35,727 nt of DNA from Comamonadaceae bacterium (GTDB taxonomy: Bacteria; Pseudomonadota; Gammaproteobacteria; Burkholderiales; Burkholderiaceae_C). Of the stretch, positions 18,378 to 28,039 are shown piece after piece; positions within the stretch are counted from its first letter, which is position 1, and each line of letters opens with the position of its first letter. Made by a program: the position numbers and the translations under genes. The notes beneath the pieces are model-generated. The model ran no database searches, had not been told where the DNA came from, and worked only from the letters and a program-made list of their open reading frames with translations. The stretch lies in NCBI GenBank assembly GCA_947372425.1, contig CANBTQ010000004.1:1-35727 (forward strand), in the 5' to 3' direction.

Positions 18378-19730
18378 TTATGGCACTGCGGCATCGCGTG
18401 TCAGGCGCACCACGCTCTTGTGAATGCGCCGCGTGGCACTCCAGACGCCCCACAACACCAGGGGAATCAATGCGCCCACGGCCAGCTCGGGGTTGACCGG
18501 CACACCGGCCGCCTTGAAGGCCTTGGCGCCATACAACAGCAGGCTCACCACGTAATACGAGATGGCGGCAATCGACAGGCCTTCCACCGTGGTCTGCAGG
18601 TGCAGTTGCAGTTCCTGCCCGCGCGTCAGCTTGGCCAGCAATTGCTGGTTCTGCGATTCGGCGGCAATGTCCACGCGGGTACGCAGCAGGGCGCTGGCAC
18701 GCGCCACCCGCTCCGACAGCGAAGCCAGGCGTTGCGCCGTGGCCGCCACCGTGGCCATGGCCGGTGACAGCCGGCGTTGCATGAATTCACCAATGGTCTG
18801 CATGCCCGGGATGGTGACTTCGCGCAGCTCGGCAATGCGTTGCGCCACCAGCGCCTGGTAGGCGCGCGTGGCCGAGAAACGGTACACATGGTCGGCCGTG
18901 GCCCGCTCCACCCGGGCCGACAGCGACACCAGGGTGTCGAGCAGCTCCTGGTCGGCGGCCGATTTGTTTTCCAGCTGCGCCGTGATGTCCGCCAGCTGGC
19001 CTTCGGCCTGCGCCAGCATGGGCGCCAGCGCCTTGGCTGCGGGCAGACCGCGCAAGGCCATCAGGCGGTAGGTCTCCAGTTCGAGCAGGCGCTGCGACAC
19101 CCGCCCGGCGCGGGTTTGCGGCGTGTTCTCGGGGGCAATCACCACCATGCGCTCAAAGCCGCTGGGGCGCAGCATGAAATCGGTCAGGGCCCAGGAGTGC
19201 TGGTTGTGGCCCATCACCGAGGCCACCATGGAATGCGCGCCGAACCAGGGCTGGGCCTGCGCCACCGTGCCCGCCACATCGGCCAGATTGCCATGCAGCA
19301 TCAGCACTTCAATGGCGGCAATGGTGCGCCCGGGTATGGCGCGCAACCAGCCCGGCGGCAGCAGCACCAGGCCCAGCAGGGCCGCATCGTCCAGACCGGC
19401 CAGCGCATGGTCCGGCAGCGGCTGCACCAGCGAGTAGCGGGTGAACTCGCTGTGGCGCTCCCACTTCAGGGTGTAGCCGTCCAGCCGCAGGCGCAGAAAG
19501 TTGCCCTGCAGGCGCTCCACCTCCAGGTCCTGCTGGCCGGGCAGCAGGCGCAGGTGCGCACAGTCCTGCTCGCGGCTGACATCGTCGTTGAACACGGCCA
19601 CATACAGCACCAGGGCCGGCATGCGGATGCGCGCCTGCGGCCGGGCATGCACTTCGTTGTGCAGCGTTTGGCGCAGGGCATCGTCCTGCGGCAGAAAGGC
19701 CGATGCAGGGGTGGTGTCAGAGGGGTTCAT
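18378..19730 (-). CDS. DUF3422-like membrane-anchored coiled-coil protein
   Basis: [25 protein letters not shown] near N terminus, long alpha-helical middle, C-terminal TM region ([20 protein letters not shown]...[12 protein letters not shown]). Start set at ATG 19730 rather than 19844. Confidence 0.75.
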   Translation of the reverse strand: MNPSDTTPASAFLPQDDALRQTLHNEVHARPQARIRMPALVLYVAVFNDDVSREQDCAHLRLLPGQQDLEVERLQGNFLRLRLDGYTLKWERHSEFTRYSLVQPLPDHALAGLDDAALLGLVLLPPGWLRAIPGRTIAAIEVLMLHGNLADVAGTVAQAQPWFGAHSMVASVMGHNQHSWALTDFMLRPSGFERMVVIAPENTPQTRAGRVSQRLLELETYRLMALRGLPAAKALAPMLAQAEGQLADITAQLENKSAADQELLDTLVSLSARVERATADHVYRFSATRAYQALVAQRIAELREVTIPGMQTIGEFMQRRLSPAMATVAATAQRLASLSERVARASALLRTRVDIAAESQNQQLLAKLTRGQELQLHLQTTVEGLSIAAISYYVVSLLLYGAKAFKAAGVPVNPELAVGALIPLVLWGVWSATRRIHKSVVRLTRDAAVP

Positions 19731-19891
19731 GGTGGTGCGCCTCGCAGAGTGGTCGGCGCAATTTACAGCAGATTGCGAATTGCCCATGTGGCCAGCGCCT
19801 AACAGACTTGCAATAACCCGGCACAGCCGCACATGCGTAGGCATGGGCTATAACCCAGTCCATTCATCCATCCCTTCAGGAACAACGACCC

Positions 19892-20965
19892 ATGCTTTTT
19901 GACACCTACACCCTCGGCACCATCTCCCTCACCAACCGCGTCGTCATGGCCCCCATGACGCGCAGCCGTGCGGTGGACCGCAACATTCCCAATGCACTGA
20001 TGGCCGCGTACTACGGCCAGCGCGCCACGGCCGGGCTGATCATTACCGAAGGCCTGTCCCCCTCGCCCAACGGCCTGGGCTATGCGCGCATTCCCGGCCT
20101 GTTCAATGCCGAGCAGGTGGCGGGCTGGCGCCTGGTGACCGATGCGGTGCATGCCAAGGGCGGCAAAATTTTTGCGCAGTTCATGCACTGCGGCCGTGTG
20201 GCGCACCAGGCCAACTTGCCCGCCGGCGCGCGCACCGTGGGCCCGATGGCAGAAGTCTGCCCCGGCGAGATGTGGACCGATGCCTCCGGCATGCAGCCCC
20301 ACAGCGCACCGCACGCCCTGACCGAAGCCGAGATTGCGGCCACCGTGGCCGAATACGCCCGCGCCGCCACCCTGGCGGTGGAAGCCGGCTTTGACGGCGT
20401 CGAGCTGCACGCAGCCAATGGCTACCTGATCGAGCAGTTCCTCAATGCCAATGTCAACCAGCGCACCGATGGCTACGGCGGCAGCGCCGAGGGCCGCAAC
20501 CGCTTTGCACTGGAAGTGGCGCAGGCCTGCGTCAACGCCATCGGCGCCGGCAAGGTCGGCATCCGGGTATCGCCCTACGGTGTGTTCAATGGCACCGGTG
20601 CCTTTGAAGGCGTGGATGCGCAGTACCTGGCCCTGGCGCAAAAGCTGTCGGACCTGGGCCTGGCCTACCTGCACCAGCTGGACCATTCGGCCATGGGTGC
20701 ACCCGCCGTGCCGGCTGCCATCAAGAAGCAATTGCGCAGCGCTTTCAAGCAGACCTACATTGCCGCCGGCGGCTTCGATGCCAGCAGCGCAGAAGCGGCC
20801 CTGGCTGCCGGCGATGCCGATCTGGTGGCCTTTGGACGCCCGTTTATTTCCAACCCCGATCTGGTGGCCCGCATGCAAACCGGTGCAGCGCACACTGACG
20901 CAGACATGTCCACGTTTTATACGCCGGGCGAGAAGGGATATACCGATTACGCGGCCCTGAATTGA
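19892..20965 (+). CDS. nemA: Old Yellow Enzyme-family alkene reductase (N-ethylmaleimide reductase-like)
   Basis: MLFDTYTLGTISLTNRVVMAPMTRSRA...GFDGVELHAANGYLIEQFLNANVNQRTDGYGGSAEGRNRFALEV...FGRPFISNPDLVAR. Confidence 0.93.
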   Translation: MLFDTYTLGTISLTNRVVMAPMTRSRAVDRNIPNALMAAYYGQRATAGLIITEGLSPSPNGLGYARIPGLFNAEQVAGWRLVTDAVHAKGGKIFAQFMHCGRVAHQANLPAGARTVGPMAEVCPGEMWTDASGMQPHSAPHALTEAEIAATVAEYARAATLAVEAGFDGVELHAANGYLIEQFLNANVNQRTDGYGGSAEGRNRFALEVAQACVNAIGAGKVGIRVSPYGVFNGTGAFEGVDAQYLALAQKLSDLGLAYLHQLDHSAMGAPAVPAAIKKQLRSAFKQTYIAAGGFDASSAEAALAAGDADLVAFGRPFISNPDLVARMQTGAAHTDADMSTFYTPGEKGYTDYAALN

Positions 20966-21053
20966 GCCGGCGGCGGTGGCAGCGCACCTAGAATAAGCAG
21001 CCCGTCCTGCGGGGGTCTGCGGGGCGGGGAACCTACACCCGCAAAGGATTGCT

Positions 21054-21656
21054 ATGTCGTTGTCCAAATCCACCCTTTCGGCCATTCAGCAGGCTGGTCA
21101 GAGCCTGCACAAGGCAACCGTCGTGGTTTCCACGGCCGTGCGCGAGCAGGCTGAACACATGGTGGCCACCGTGGCCAGCCAACCGTTCGAGGCCGAGGGT
21201 GAACAGGCTTTTGCCAACTTCAAGATGCTGGCGCGCCTGTCGCAGGACCTGCAATCCCTGGAAGAACAGCTGCGCGGCTTGTATGCCACTGCGTCCGATC
21301 TGGCCAGCCCCGAGATGGATGTGGTGGTGGCCCTGGCGCATGCCAGCGCCCGCAGCCGCACAGCGGCGGCGGGCGAGGTGGCGGAAGACGCCATCGTCAA
21401 ACCGGCCAAGGCGCAACGCAGCCCGCGCACGCTCAAAAAACCGGCCAAGCCCGTTTCACTCACCGCCAATGACAGCAAGGTGCTGGCCTTTCTGAGCACC
21501 GTGCTCAAGGCCGGCCAGTGGACGGCGCTGACGGGCAACGTGGTGGCACAAGGTGCCGGACTGCCCCTGGGTTCGGTGGGCATTTCGCTGAAAAAAGTGG
21601 TGGCTTGCGGCGCGGTGAAAAAACGCGGACGCGGCAGCTACCAGATTCCCGTCTGA
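21054..21656 (+). CDS. Conserved hypothetical protein: helical N terminus, C-terminal winged-helix-like domain
   Basis: Helical N terminus; Lys/Ala/Pro-rich linker (KPAKAQRSPRTLKKPAKP); C-terminal VLAFLSTVLKAGQWTALTGNVVAQGAGLPLGSVGISLKKVVACGAVKKRGRGSYQI resembles a winged helix. Confidence 0.6.
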   Translation: MSLSKSTLSAIQQAGQSLHKATVVVSTAVREQAEHMVATVASQPFEAEGEQAFANFKMLARLSQDLQSLEEQLRGLYATASDLASPEMDVVVALAHASARSRTAAAGEVAEDAIVKPAKAQRSPRTLKKPAKPVSLTANDSKVLAFLSTVLKAGQWTALTGNVVAQGAGLPLGSVGISLKKVVACGAVKKRGRGSYQIPV

Positions 21657-21681
21657 CACTGCGCGTGCCCAGACAGCTGCC

Positions 21682-22308
21682 ATGCTGAGCCTTCAAACCG
21701 CCCTCAGTTTCTTCGGTGTCTCGCTGCTGCTGGGCATCACCCCCGGCCCGGACAATGTGTTTGTGCTGGTGCAGTCCGCCACCTACGGCAAGCGTGCCGG
21801 CATGCTGGTGGTGCTGGGCCTGTGCGGCGGCCTGGTGGTGCACACCACGGCGATTGCACTCGGGCTGGCCGCGGTGTTTGCGGCGTCCGAGACGGCCTTT
21901 GTGCTGCTGAAGTTTGCCGGTGCGGCGTATCTGGCCTACCTGGCCTGGCAGGCGTTCCGTGCGCCAGGGGCCGGCAGCAGCGACGCACCTGCCCCGGCAT
22001 TGCGGCCCGGACAACTGTGGCTGCGTGGCGTCATCATGAACCTGACCAACCCGAAAGTGGTGTTCTTCTTTCTGGCCTTTTTGCCGCAGTTTGTCGATCC
22101 GCGCATCGGCTCGGTGGCCTGGCAGCTCGGGCAGCTGGGTGGCATCTTCATCCTGGCCACGTTGCTGAGCTTTGGCGCCATCAGCTACTTTGCCGCCAGC
22201 CTGGGGCAAAGCCTGCGCGGCTCGGCGCGGGCCCAGCAGTGGATGAACCGAGCCGCCGGCATCGTGTTTGCCGGACTCGCCCTGCGCCTGGCATTGGCGC
22301 AGCGCTAA
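21682..22308 (+). CDS. LysE/RhtB-family amino acid exporter
   Basis: FFGVSLLLGITPGPDNVFVLVQSATYGKRAGMLVVLGLCGGLVVHTTAIALGLAAV; multi-TM; MNLTNPKVVFFFLAFLPQFVD. Confidence 0.92.
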   Translation: MLSLQTALSFFGVSLLLGITPGPDNVFVLVQSATYGKRAGMLVVLGLCGGLVVHTTAIALGLAAVFAASETAFVLLKFAGAAYLAYLAWQAFRAPGAGSSDAPAPALRPGQLWLRGVIMNLTNPKVVFFFLAFLPQFVDPRIGSVAWQLGQLGGIFILATLLSFGAISYFAASLGQSLRGSARAQQWMNRAAGIVFAGLALRLALAQR

Positions 22309-22351
22309 GCCCCAGGAGGGCAGCAGCCCGGCCGAACTGCCGGTGTCGCGA

Positions 22352-23260
22352 TCAAGCCGGAACTTCGGACACGATGCCGATTTCCCGCAGGACCTCGGGC
22401 AGGTTTTCAAGGGACTCCACGTGTTCGCTCGCAATTTCCAGGCGCTCGATACCCGGCATCTTGAATCGCACGTTCTGAATATCCTTGCGGTAGTTGTCCA
22501 GGCGCGAGGGGCACATGCCACAGACGGCTTCGGTGGACTTGGTAAAAAAGCTCACCAGTTCCTTGTCGGTGGCTTCCAGGCCCAGGCCCTTGTAGGCCAG
22601 ATACGGTGCCCATTCCGGCTTGGAACCCAGTCCGAATTTTTCGCCCACGATATGCAGGTTGCCAATTTGCGGGCACTTCCACAGCCTGCCGTCCACCAGG
22701 TTGACACAGTGCTTGCTGTGGCAAACCTCCCAGCTGGCCTTGGGATCGGCATCGGTAAACGGCAGCATGTCCTCACCGATACCTTTGTAAAAGCGGTTCC
22801 AGTTGTGGATGTTGTCGCCAAAGCCGATGCGAATGCCTTCGTTGGTGTGCCAGGCCTGCATCTGGTCAATCGCGGCGCGCACCTTGGGCAGGTATTTTTT
22901 GTCCTGCGAATGCACCGACAGGAACAACCCGACATTCAGGGTGCGCAACAGGAAGGGCATTTCCGGGTGCCGGTCAAAGTTCAGCCCGTTGGTGCAGACC
23001 TGGATATCGGCCTGGGGGAAGATGGCCCGGGCCAGGATGACGATTTGCGGGAGCATGGGGTTCAAAAACGGCTCGCCCCCCAGGATGCGGAAGAACTTGG
23101 GCTTGACCCGCCGCCCCCAGGAAGTCAGCCACACCTCGGCCTGCTCCAGCGTCACCATATTGCTCAAGGCGTAATTGGCATACGCCGAGCACCCGTCGCA
23201 GTGCAGGCTGCACAAATGGGTAATGGGGAATTCCAGATATTCGACGTCGTAGGTATTCAT
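22352..23260 (-). CDS. Radical SAM protein with additional C-terminal cysteine motifs
   Basis: CX3CX2C motif in THLCSLHCDGCSAYANY; RILGGEPFLNP; IQVCTNGL; auxiliary Cys region CHSKHCVNLVDGRLWKCPQIG and CGMCPSR. Confidence 0.9.
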   Translation of the reverse strand: MNTYDVEYLEFPITHLCSLHCDGCSAYANYALSNMVTLEQAEVWLTSWGRRVKPKFFRILGGEPFLNPMLPQIVILARAIFPQADIQVCTNGLNFDRHPEMPFLLRTLNVGLFLSVHSQDKKYLPKVRAAIDQMQAWHTNEGIRIGFGDNIHNWNRFYKGIGEDMLPFTDADPKASWEVCHSKHCVNLVDGRLWKCPQIGNLHIVGEKFGLGSKPEWAPYLAYKGLGLEATDKELVSFFTKSTEAVCGMCPSRLDNYRKDIQNVRFKMPGIERLEIASEHVESLENLPEVLREIGIVSEVPA

Positions 23261-23322
23261 ATAGTCCCTGAAAGTTTGGTCTATTTTGAAATGCGGGGGG
23301 CCGATCCAAAGATGGGATAAAG

Positions 23323-23335
23323 GCCTGCTTCAGGC
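23323..23335. terminator. Candidate hairpin between flgN and radical SAM gene
   Basis: GCCTG-CTT-CAGGC; on the minus strand followed by CTTTAT. Weak. Confidence 0.3.
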
Positions 23336-23354
23336 AATAGATCTGACTTTTGAA

Positions 23355-23374
23355 GCGCAACAGGGCCGTTGCGC
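23355..23374. terminator. Candidate hairpin just downstream of flgN
   Basis: Perfect GCGCAAC-AGGGCC-GTTGCGC, 7-bp stem; minus strand continues TTCAAAA, no strong T tract. Confidence 0.45.
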
Positions 23375-23391
23375 CCCGCCGGTGGCAGCGA

Positions 23392-23775
23392 TCAGGCAGC
23401 CAGCACCCGGAAGGCGCCGCTTTGACGCGCCACCGAGCCATACACCGAGCTGCCACCCGAATAGGTGGACTTGACCGGTGTGGGCACCACCACCTGCAAC
23501 GCCCGCAGATTGAGGGCGGCCTGGCGCGAGAGCCCGTCGCGCAGCATGGGCAGGCGCTTGGCCAGCGCCTGGATACGCCGGCGTACGGCACCGCGGTGGG
23601 GCTGGGGCAGAGTCTGGGACGGGGTCTGGAGCAAGCGGGCCAAGTCCAGGCTCAGGGCCTGCAGGGTGGCCGCGGCCGTCTGCATCTGCGGTGCGTCGCC
23701 GCCGGCCAGAAACGCAGCGACCTGGTTGAACTGCTGTTCCACCAGGTCGAGTTGCTTGAGCATCGAATTGTGCAT
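23392..23775 (-). CDS. flgN: FlgN-like flagellar export chaperone
   Basis: Small helical protein directly downstream of flgM; positional call plus FlgN-like C-terminal region (LNLRALQVVV...YGSVARQSGAFRVLAA). Confidence 0.7.
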   Translation of the reverse strand: MHNSMLKQLDLVEQQFNQVAAFLAGGDAPQMQTAAATLQALSLDLARLLQTPSQTLPQPHRGAVRRRIQALAKRLPMLRDGLSRQAALNLRALQVVVPTPVKSTYSGGSSVYGSVARQSGAFRVLAA

Positions 23776-23823
23776 ATCAGAGTCCTTGCGCCCGTTGCGT
23801 GGCGCAGGCCCTGCTGCCGGCGC

Positions 23824-24138
23824 TTACGTGGGTGCGCTGGTGAGCATTTCCTGCGCGTTGGAGAGCAGCTTGTCGGCAATCGCCTCGGGGTTGACCACGA
23901 AGCTGCCATCCCGGATGGCGGCCTTCATCTGGTCGACCTTTTTGGTGTCGACTTCCGCTGCCGAATTGAGCGCGTCCTTGCCCAGCGAGCGTGCGGCGCT
24001 GGTCAGCGCCACCGTCACGCCGGCATCGGAGGCGCTGGACGTGGCTACCTGCGCCGCATCCTGCCCCGTTTTGGGCGTGTTGGAAGGTGGCGTCTTGAGG
24101 GACGTCAGGTCGGAAGGGGTATTGCCGGTAACTTTCAT
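23824..24138 (-). CDS. flgM: Anti-sigma-28 factor FlgM
   Basis: MKVTGNTPSDLTSLKT... with C-terminal VDTKKVDQMKAAIRDGSFVVNPEAIADKLLSNAQEML, characteristic of FlgM. ATG 24138 with GGAG upstream; the ORF track's 24150 is a TTG. Confidence 0.92.
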   Translation of the reverse strand: MKVTGNTPSDLTSLKTPPSNTPKTGQDAAQVATSSASDAGVTVALTSAARSLGKDALNSAAEVDTKKVDQMKAAIRDGSFVVNPEAIADKLLSNAQEMLTSAPT

Positions 24139-24180
24139 TTCGTGCTCCAAAACTACGATGCGCGTAGCCTCGTACAGGGG

Positions 24181-24207
24181 TTATCGGCTCGAATCTAACG
24201 GACTTTA
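24181..24207 (-). promoter_or_regulatory. Sigma-28 (FliA) promoter for flgM
   Basis: Minus strand TAAA-GTCCGTTAGATTCGA-GCCGATAA: exact TAAA-N15-GCCGATAA consensus, in the flgA-flgM intergenic region about 40 bp before the flgM ATG. Confidence 0.9.
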
Positions 24208-24234
24208 GGATTAATTGCACCGGCGCACCTCTTT

Positions 24235-24993
24235 TTACAGTTCGATCCGCACGGTGCGGGCATCGAGCACGGTGCCGGTGGCCACCCGGCCATTGTCCAT
24301 GCGGACCCGGGCAGTCTGGCCCACCACGCCGGCCGACAGCGCCTGGGCATCGCCCGACACCTGAAAGCCCTGGCCCTCGGCCACCACCCGCACCTGGGTG
24401 CCGGCCTGGAATACCTGGGTCGGGCGCACCAGGCCCTGGCGCAGCACCTGGCCGGTGCTCAGGGACCGGGTAGCGGTCTGGCCCAGCCACAGGGCAGGGT
24501 CCAGCAGCACCGGGCTGGTGTCTTCGGCCCAATCCACTTCCGTGGCCACCACATCGTTCTGGCTCAGCAGGCTGCCGGCCTGCACCTGGCCGCGCACCAC
24601 CCAGGCATTGCCGAAGGCCTTGACGGTGACGGGCACACTCACATTCCATTTGGCCATGCCATCGACGCAGCGCAGGCCCACCCGGCTGTGGCCCCACAGG
24701 CGCGCGCCGGGCGGCAGATAGGCTTCCACATTGCCGCAGGGCGCCAGCCGCAGGCGACTGTCCAGCGCGCCTACCGATACCTCCAGCCGCAGCCGTGCGG
24801 CCGGGTCGGTCTGCGCATCCTGGGCGGCGCTGCGCGCCCACTTCAAGGCCAGGCCCGAGTAATCCGGCTCCTGCGCCTGGGCCGCGCCACCCGACAGCAG
24901 CAGGGCCGCGCCGGCCAGCGCCGCCAGCAGGCAGCGCAGCGGCTTGGCAAAGGGAATAAGCGTCATGACAAGGCTCCGGTGGGCAGGGGACAT
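24235..24993 (-). CDS. flgA: Flagellar P-ring assembly chaperone FlgA
   Basis: Signal peptide; RLAPCGNVEAYLPPGARLWGHSRVGLRCVDGMAKWNVSVPVTVKAFGNAWVVRGQVQAGSLLSQNDVVATEVDWAE; C-terminal SAF-like region. Confidence 0.94.
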   Translation of the reverse strand: MSPAHRSLVMTLIPFAKPLRCLLAALAGAALLLSGGAAQAQEPDYSGLALKWARSAAQDAQTDPAARLRLEVSVGALDSRLRLAPCGNVEAYLPPGARLWGHSRVGLRCVDGMAKWNVSVPVTVKAFGNAWVVRGQVQAGSLLSQNDVVATEVDWAEDTSPVLLDPALWLGQTATRSLSTGQVLRQGLVRPTQVFQAGTQVRVVAEGQGFQVSGDAQALSAGVVGQTARVRMDNGRVATGTVLDARTVRIEL

Positions 24994-25155
24994 GCGGGTA
25001 ACTATAGGCAGCCCCCCTGCCGGCTAAGGCCGCATATGCAGGCCAAAAGCCCCGCTATTCCACGGCTGAAAAATTAAAGCTTTTCCCATAATTGCCTCAC
25101 GTCGCCAGCCACAGCTCCCCCTGTAGCCGGTGTTCCCCCCTACGAGGTATGACCC

Positions 25156-25602
25156 ATGTTTGCCAATTTGACCAACGGACTGGACTTTCAAGCCAAGGCT
25201 CTGGTGATCCGGGCCGACCGTCAGCGCGTGATCGCCAGCAACATCGCCAATGCCGACACCCCCGGCTACGTGGGGCGCGACATCAACTTCAAGGAAGCCA
25301 TGAGCGCCGCACTGGGTAGCAGCTCGGCCTCCGCACCGCTGCCCCTGTCCGGCAGCGGCGGCAGTGACGGCACCAGCAACGCGCGCCACATTGCGCTGCA
25401 AAGCACGCTGGGCAGCCTGCGCAACGACGGCTCGCCGTCCCTGGCCTACACCGTGCAAAGCCAGCCGTCCATGGACGGCAACAGTGTGGACATGGACCAC
25501 GAGCGGTCCAGCTTTGTCGACAACGCGGTGCGCTACGAAGCCACCCTGCGCTTTATTAACGGCAGTTCCAAAACAATCTTGAGTGCCATTCAGGGCCAGT
25601 AA
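25156..25602 (+). CDS. flgB: Flagellar basal-body rod protein FlgB
   Basis: LTNGLDFQAKALVIRADRQRVIASNIANADTPGYVGRDINF...VDMDHERSSFVDNAVRYEATLRFINGSSKTILSAI. Confidence 0.95.
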   Translation: MFANLTNGLDFQAKALVIRADRQRVIASNIANADTPGYVGRDINFKEAMSAALGSSSASAPLPLSGSGGSDGTSNARHIALQSTLGSLRNDGSPSLAYTVQSQPSMDGNSVDMDHERSSFVDNAVRYEATLRFINGSSKTILSAIQGQ

Positions 25603-25630
25603 GGCCCTGACCACACCCTAGGAGCAGCTT

Positions 25631-26035
25631 ATGTCCATGTTTTCCATCTTCAATGTCTCTGGCAGCGCCATCAGTTCGCAGGCCCAGCGCCTCAACGTGG
25701 TGGCCAGCAACCTGGCCAATGCCGATGCCGTAGCCGGCCCCGACGGCAAGGGCTACCGGGCGCGCCAGGTGATGTTCGAGACCGTGCCCATGGGCTCGGA
25801 AGCGTCGGCCGGCGTCAAGGTCAGCGGCGTGCAGGAAAGCCAGGAGCCGCTCAAGCGCGTGCACAACCCCTCGCACCCCGCGGCAGATGCCGACGGCTAT
25901 GTGACCCAGTCGAACGTGAACCCGGTGGAGGAGATGGTCAACATGATCTCCGCCTCGCGCTCCTACCAGAACAACGTCGAGGTGATGAACACCGCCAAGA
26001 CCCTGTTGCTCAAAACCCTGCAAATGGGTCAATAA
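25631..26035 (+). CDS. flgC: Flagellar basal-body rod protein FlgC
   Basis: MSMFSIFNVSGSAISSQAQRLNVVASNLANADAVAGPDGKGYRARQV...SNVNPVEEMVNMISASRSYQNNVEVMNTAKTLLLKTL. Confidence 0.96.
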   Translation: MSMFSIFNVSGSAISSQAQRLNVVASNLANADAVAGPDGKGYRARQVMFETVPMGSEASAGVKVSGVQESQEPLKRVHNPSHPAADADGYVTQSNVNPVEEMVNMISASRSYQNNVEVMNTAKTLLLKTLQMGQ

Positions 26036-26052
26036 GACTTAAAGGAAAACCT

Positions 26053-26697
26053 ATGGTCGCCGCCGTCTCCTCCACCACTGCCACCACCGGCACCCTGGCC
26101 AGCGCCTCCACCAGCGCGCAGGACCAGTCGGACCGTTTCCTGAAACTGCTGGTCGCCCAGCTCAACAACCAGGACCCGATGAACCCGATGGACAACTCGC
26201 AGATGACCAGCCAGATCGCGCAGATCAACACGGTCTCGGGCATCCAGCAGCTCAACGACAGCATCAAGTCCATGTCGGCCCAGTACACCTCGATGCAGGT
26301 GATGCAGGGCGCGGCCATGATCGGCCACCAGGTGGTGGCCGACGGCAGCACCATGAGCATCAACGCCGGGGTTGGCACCGCCGCCCTGAGCCTGGACGCA
26401 GCTGCCAGCAGCGTGCAGGTGCAGGTGCTCACACCGGGCGGCGCGGTGGTCGACCAGTTTGATATGGGCGCCCTGAGCGCCGGCACCCACAACATCCAGT
26501 GGGACGCCTCCAGCTATACCGGTGGCGGCACCCCGACCTTCAGCATCACCGCCAAGCAGGGCAGCAGCACCGTGACGGCCACACCGCTGATCCGCGACAC
26601 CATCGCCTCGGTCGGCACCGACAGCACCGGCGCCATGAATCTGGCGCTCAAGGGTGGCGGCAGCATCAAGTACGACACCATCAAATCCATTCTGTAA
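26053..26697 (+). CDS. flgD: Flagellar hook assembly protein FlgD
   Basis: DRFLKLLVAQLNNQDPMNPMDNSQMTSQIAQINTVSGIQQLN, FlgD hallmark. Confidence 0.96.
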   Translation: MVAAVSSTTATTGTLASASTSAQDQSDRFLKLLVAQLNNQDPMNPMDNSQMTSQIAQINTVSGIQQLNDSIKSMSAQYTSMQVMQGAAMIGHQVVADGSTMSINAGVGTAALSLDAAASSVQVQVLTPGGAVVDQFDMGALSAGTHNIQWDASSYTGGGTPTFSITAKQGSSTVTATPLIRDTIASVGTDSTGAMNLALKGGGSIKYDTIKSIL

Positions 26698-26712
26698 ACA
26701 CAAGGACCCACC

Positions 26713-28023
26713 ATGAGCTTTCAAACTGGACTCTCCGGCCTGAGCGCAGCCAGCCAGAACCTGGACGTGATCGGCAACAACATTGCCAACGCCAACACCG
26801 TGGGCATGAAGTCTTCGCGGGGTGAGTTTGCCGATCTGGTGGCCTCGGCCATCGGCGCGGGCGGCACCTCCAACACCGCGGGCATAGGCACCGCCCTGTC
26901 CACCATTTCGCAGAACTTCAGCCAGGGCAATGTCAGCATCACCGGCAACAGCATGGATGTGGCCATCAACGGCGGCGGCTTCTACCAGCTGACCAAGACC
27001 GATGGCACCACCGCCTACTCGCGCGCCGGCCAGTTCAAGCTGGACAAGGACGGCAACATCATCAACAACAGCGGCTCGTTTGTGATGGGTTACCCCACCG
27101 ACATCACCGGCGCCCGCACCAGCCAGACCACGCAGAAGCTGTCCATCCCCACCGGCGCGCCGATTGCCGCCCAGGTCAGCAAACTGATCACGGCCGAGCT
27201 CAACCTGGACGCCCGCGCCGTGCCCTACGACAGCGTGACGCCCAATGTGGCGCGCACCACCTACGGCACCTCCATCACCACCTACGACACGCAGGGCAAC
27301 CCCAAGCCGGTGAGCCTGTACTTCCAGCGCATCGCCACCGTGGTGACGGCCACATCGCCCACCATAGACCCCAACGCGGTGGCCACGGCCACCCCGACCG
27401 ACCAATGGGCCGTGTACACCGATCCGCTGCCCGCCAACCAGGCCACCCCGGTGGGCGTGTTGTGCTTTGACAAAAATGGTGCGCTCAGCTCCACCAACGG
27501 TGTGCCCGACTCCACCTTTCCGCCCGTGGGCCCTCCGAGCGGCCTGGCGGTGACCCCGACCGACCCCGTCATCCCCACCTACTACGTGGATGTGAACGTC
27601 AGCAAGGTGACCCAGTACGGCGTGGACTTTGCCGTGTCCAACCTGACGCAGGACGGCTACACCTCGGGCGCCTTCACCGGCCTGAGCATCGACAACAAGG
27701 GCGTGATCACCACCCGCTACTCCAACGGCCAGACGCTCAAGAGCGGCGGCATGATTGCCCTGGCCGACTTCCGCAACGTGCAGGGCCTGTCGCCCGTGGG
27801 CGGCGGCGAGTTCCTGGAAAGCTACAAGTCCGGCACCGCCGTCATGGGCCAGCCCACTGTGGGCAGCTTTGGCGAACTGCGCTCGGGCGCGGTGGAAGAG
27901 TCCAACGTGGACCTGACCGCCGAGCTGGTCAACATGATGACGGCACAGCGCAACTACCAGGCCAACGCCCAGACCATCAAGACCCAGGACCAGATCATGT
28001 CGACCCTGGTCAACCTGCGCTAA
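26713..28023 (+). CDS. flgE: Flagellar hook protein FlgE
   Basis: MSFQTGLSGLSAASQNLDVIGNNIANANTVGMKSSRGEFADL...; C-terminal VEESNVDLTAELVNMMTAQRNYQANAQTIKTQDQIMSTLVNLR. Confidence 0.96.
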   Translation: MSFQTGLSGLSAASQNLDVIGNNIANANTVGMKSSRGEFADLVASAIGAGGTSNTAGIGTALSTISQNFSQGNVSITGNSMDVAINGGGFYQLTKTDGTTAYSRAGQFKLDKDGNIINNSGSFVMGYPTDITGARTSQTTQKLSIPTGAPIAAQVSKLITAELNLDARAVPYDSVTPNVARTTYGTSITTYDTQGNPKPVSLYFQRIATVVTATSPTIDPNAVATATPTDQWAVYTDPLPANQATPVGVLCFDKNGALSSTNGVPDSTFPPVGPPSGLAVTPTDPVIPTYYVDVNVSKVTQYGVDFAVSNLTQDGYTSGAFTGLSIDNKGVITTRYSNGQTLKSGGMIALADFRNVQGLSPVGGGEFLESYKSGTAVMGQPTVGSFGELRSGAVEESNVDLTAELVNMMTAQRNYQANAQTIKTQDQIMSTLVNLR

Positions 28024-28039
28024 CAGGAGCTGAGACGCC

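Noticed and set aside
18275-19844. Upstream extensions of the MCP (to 18394) and DUF3422-like (to 19844) ORFs
   Set aside because: Internal ATGs (18274, 19730) give proper N termini; the extensions look like intergenic sequence.
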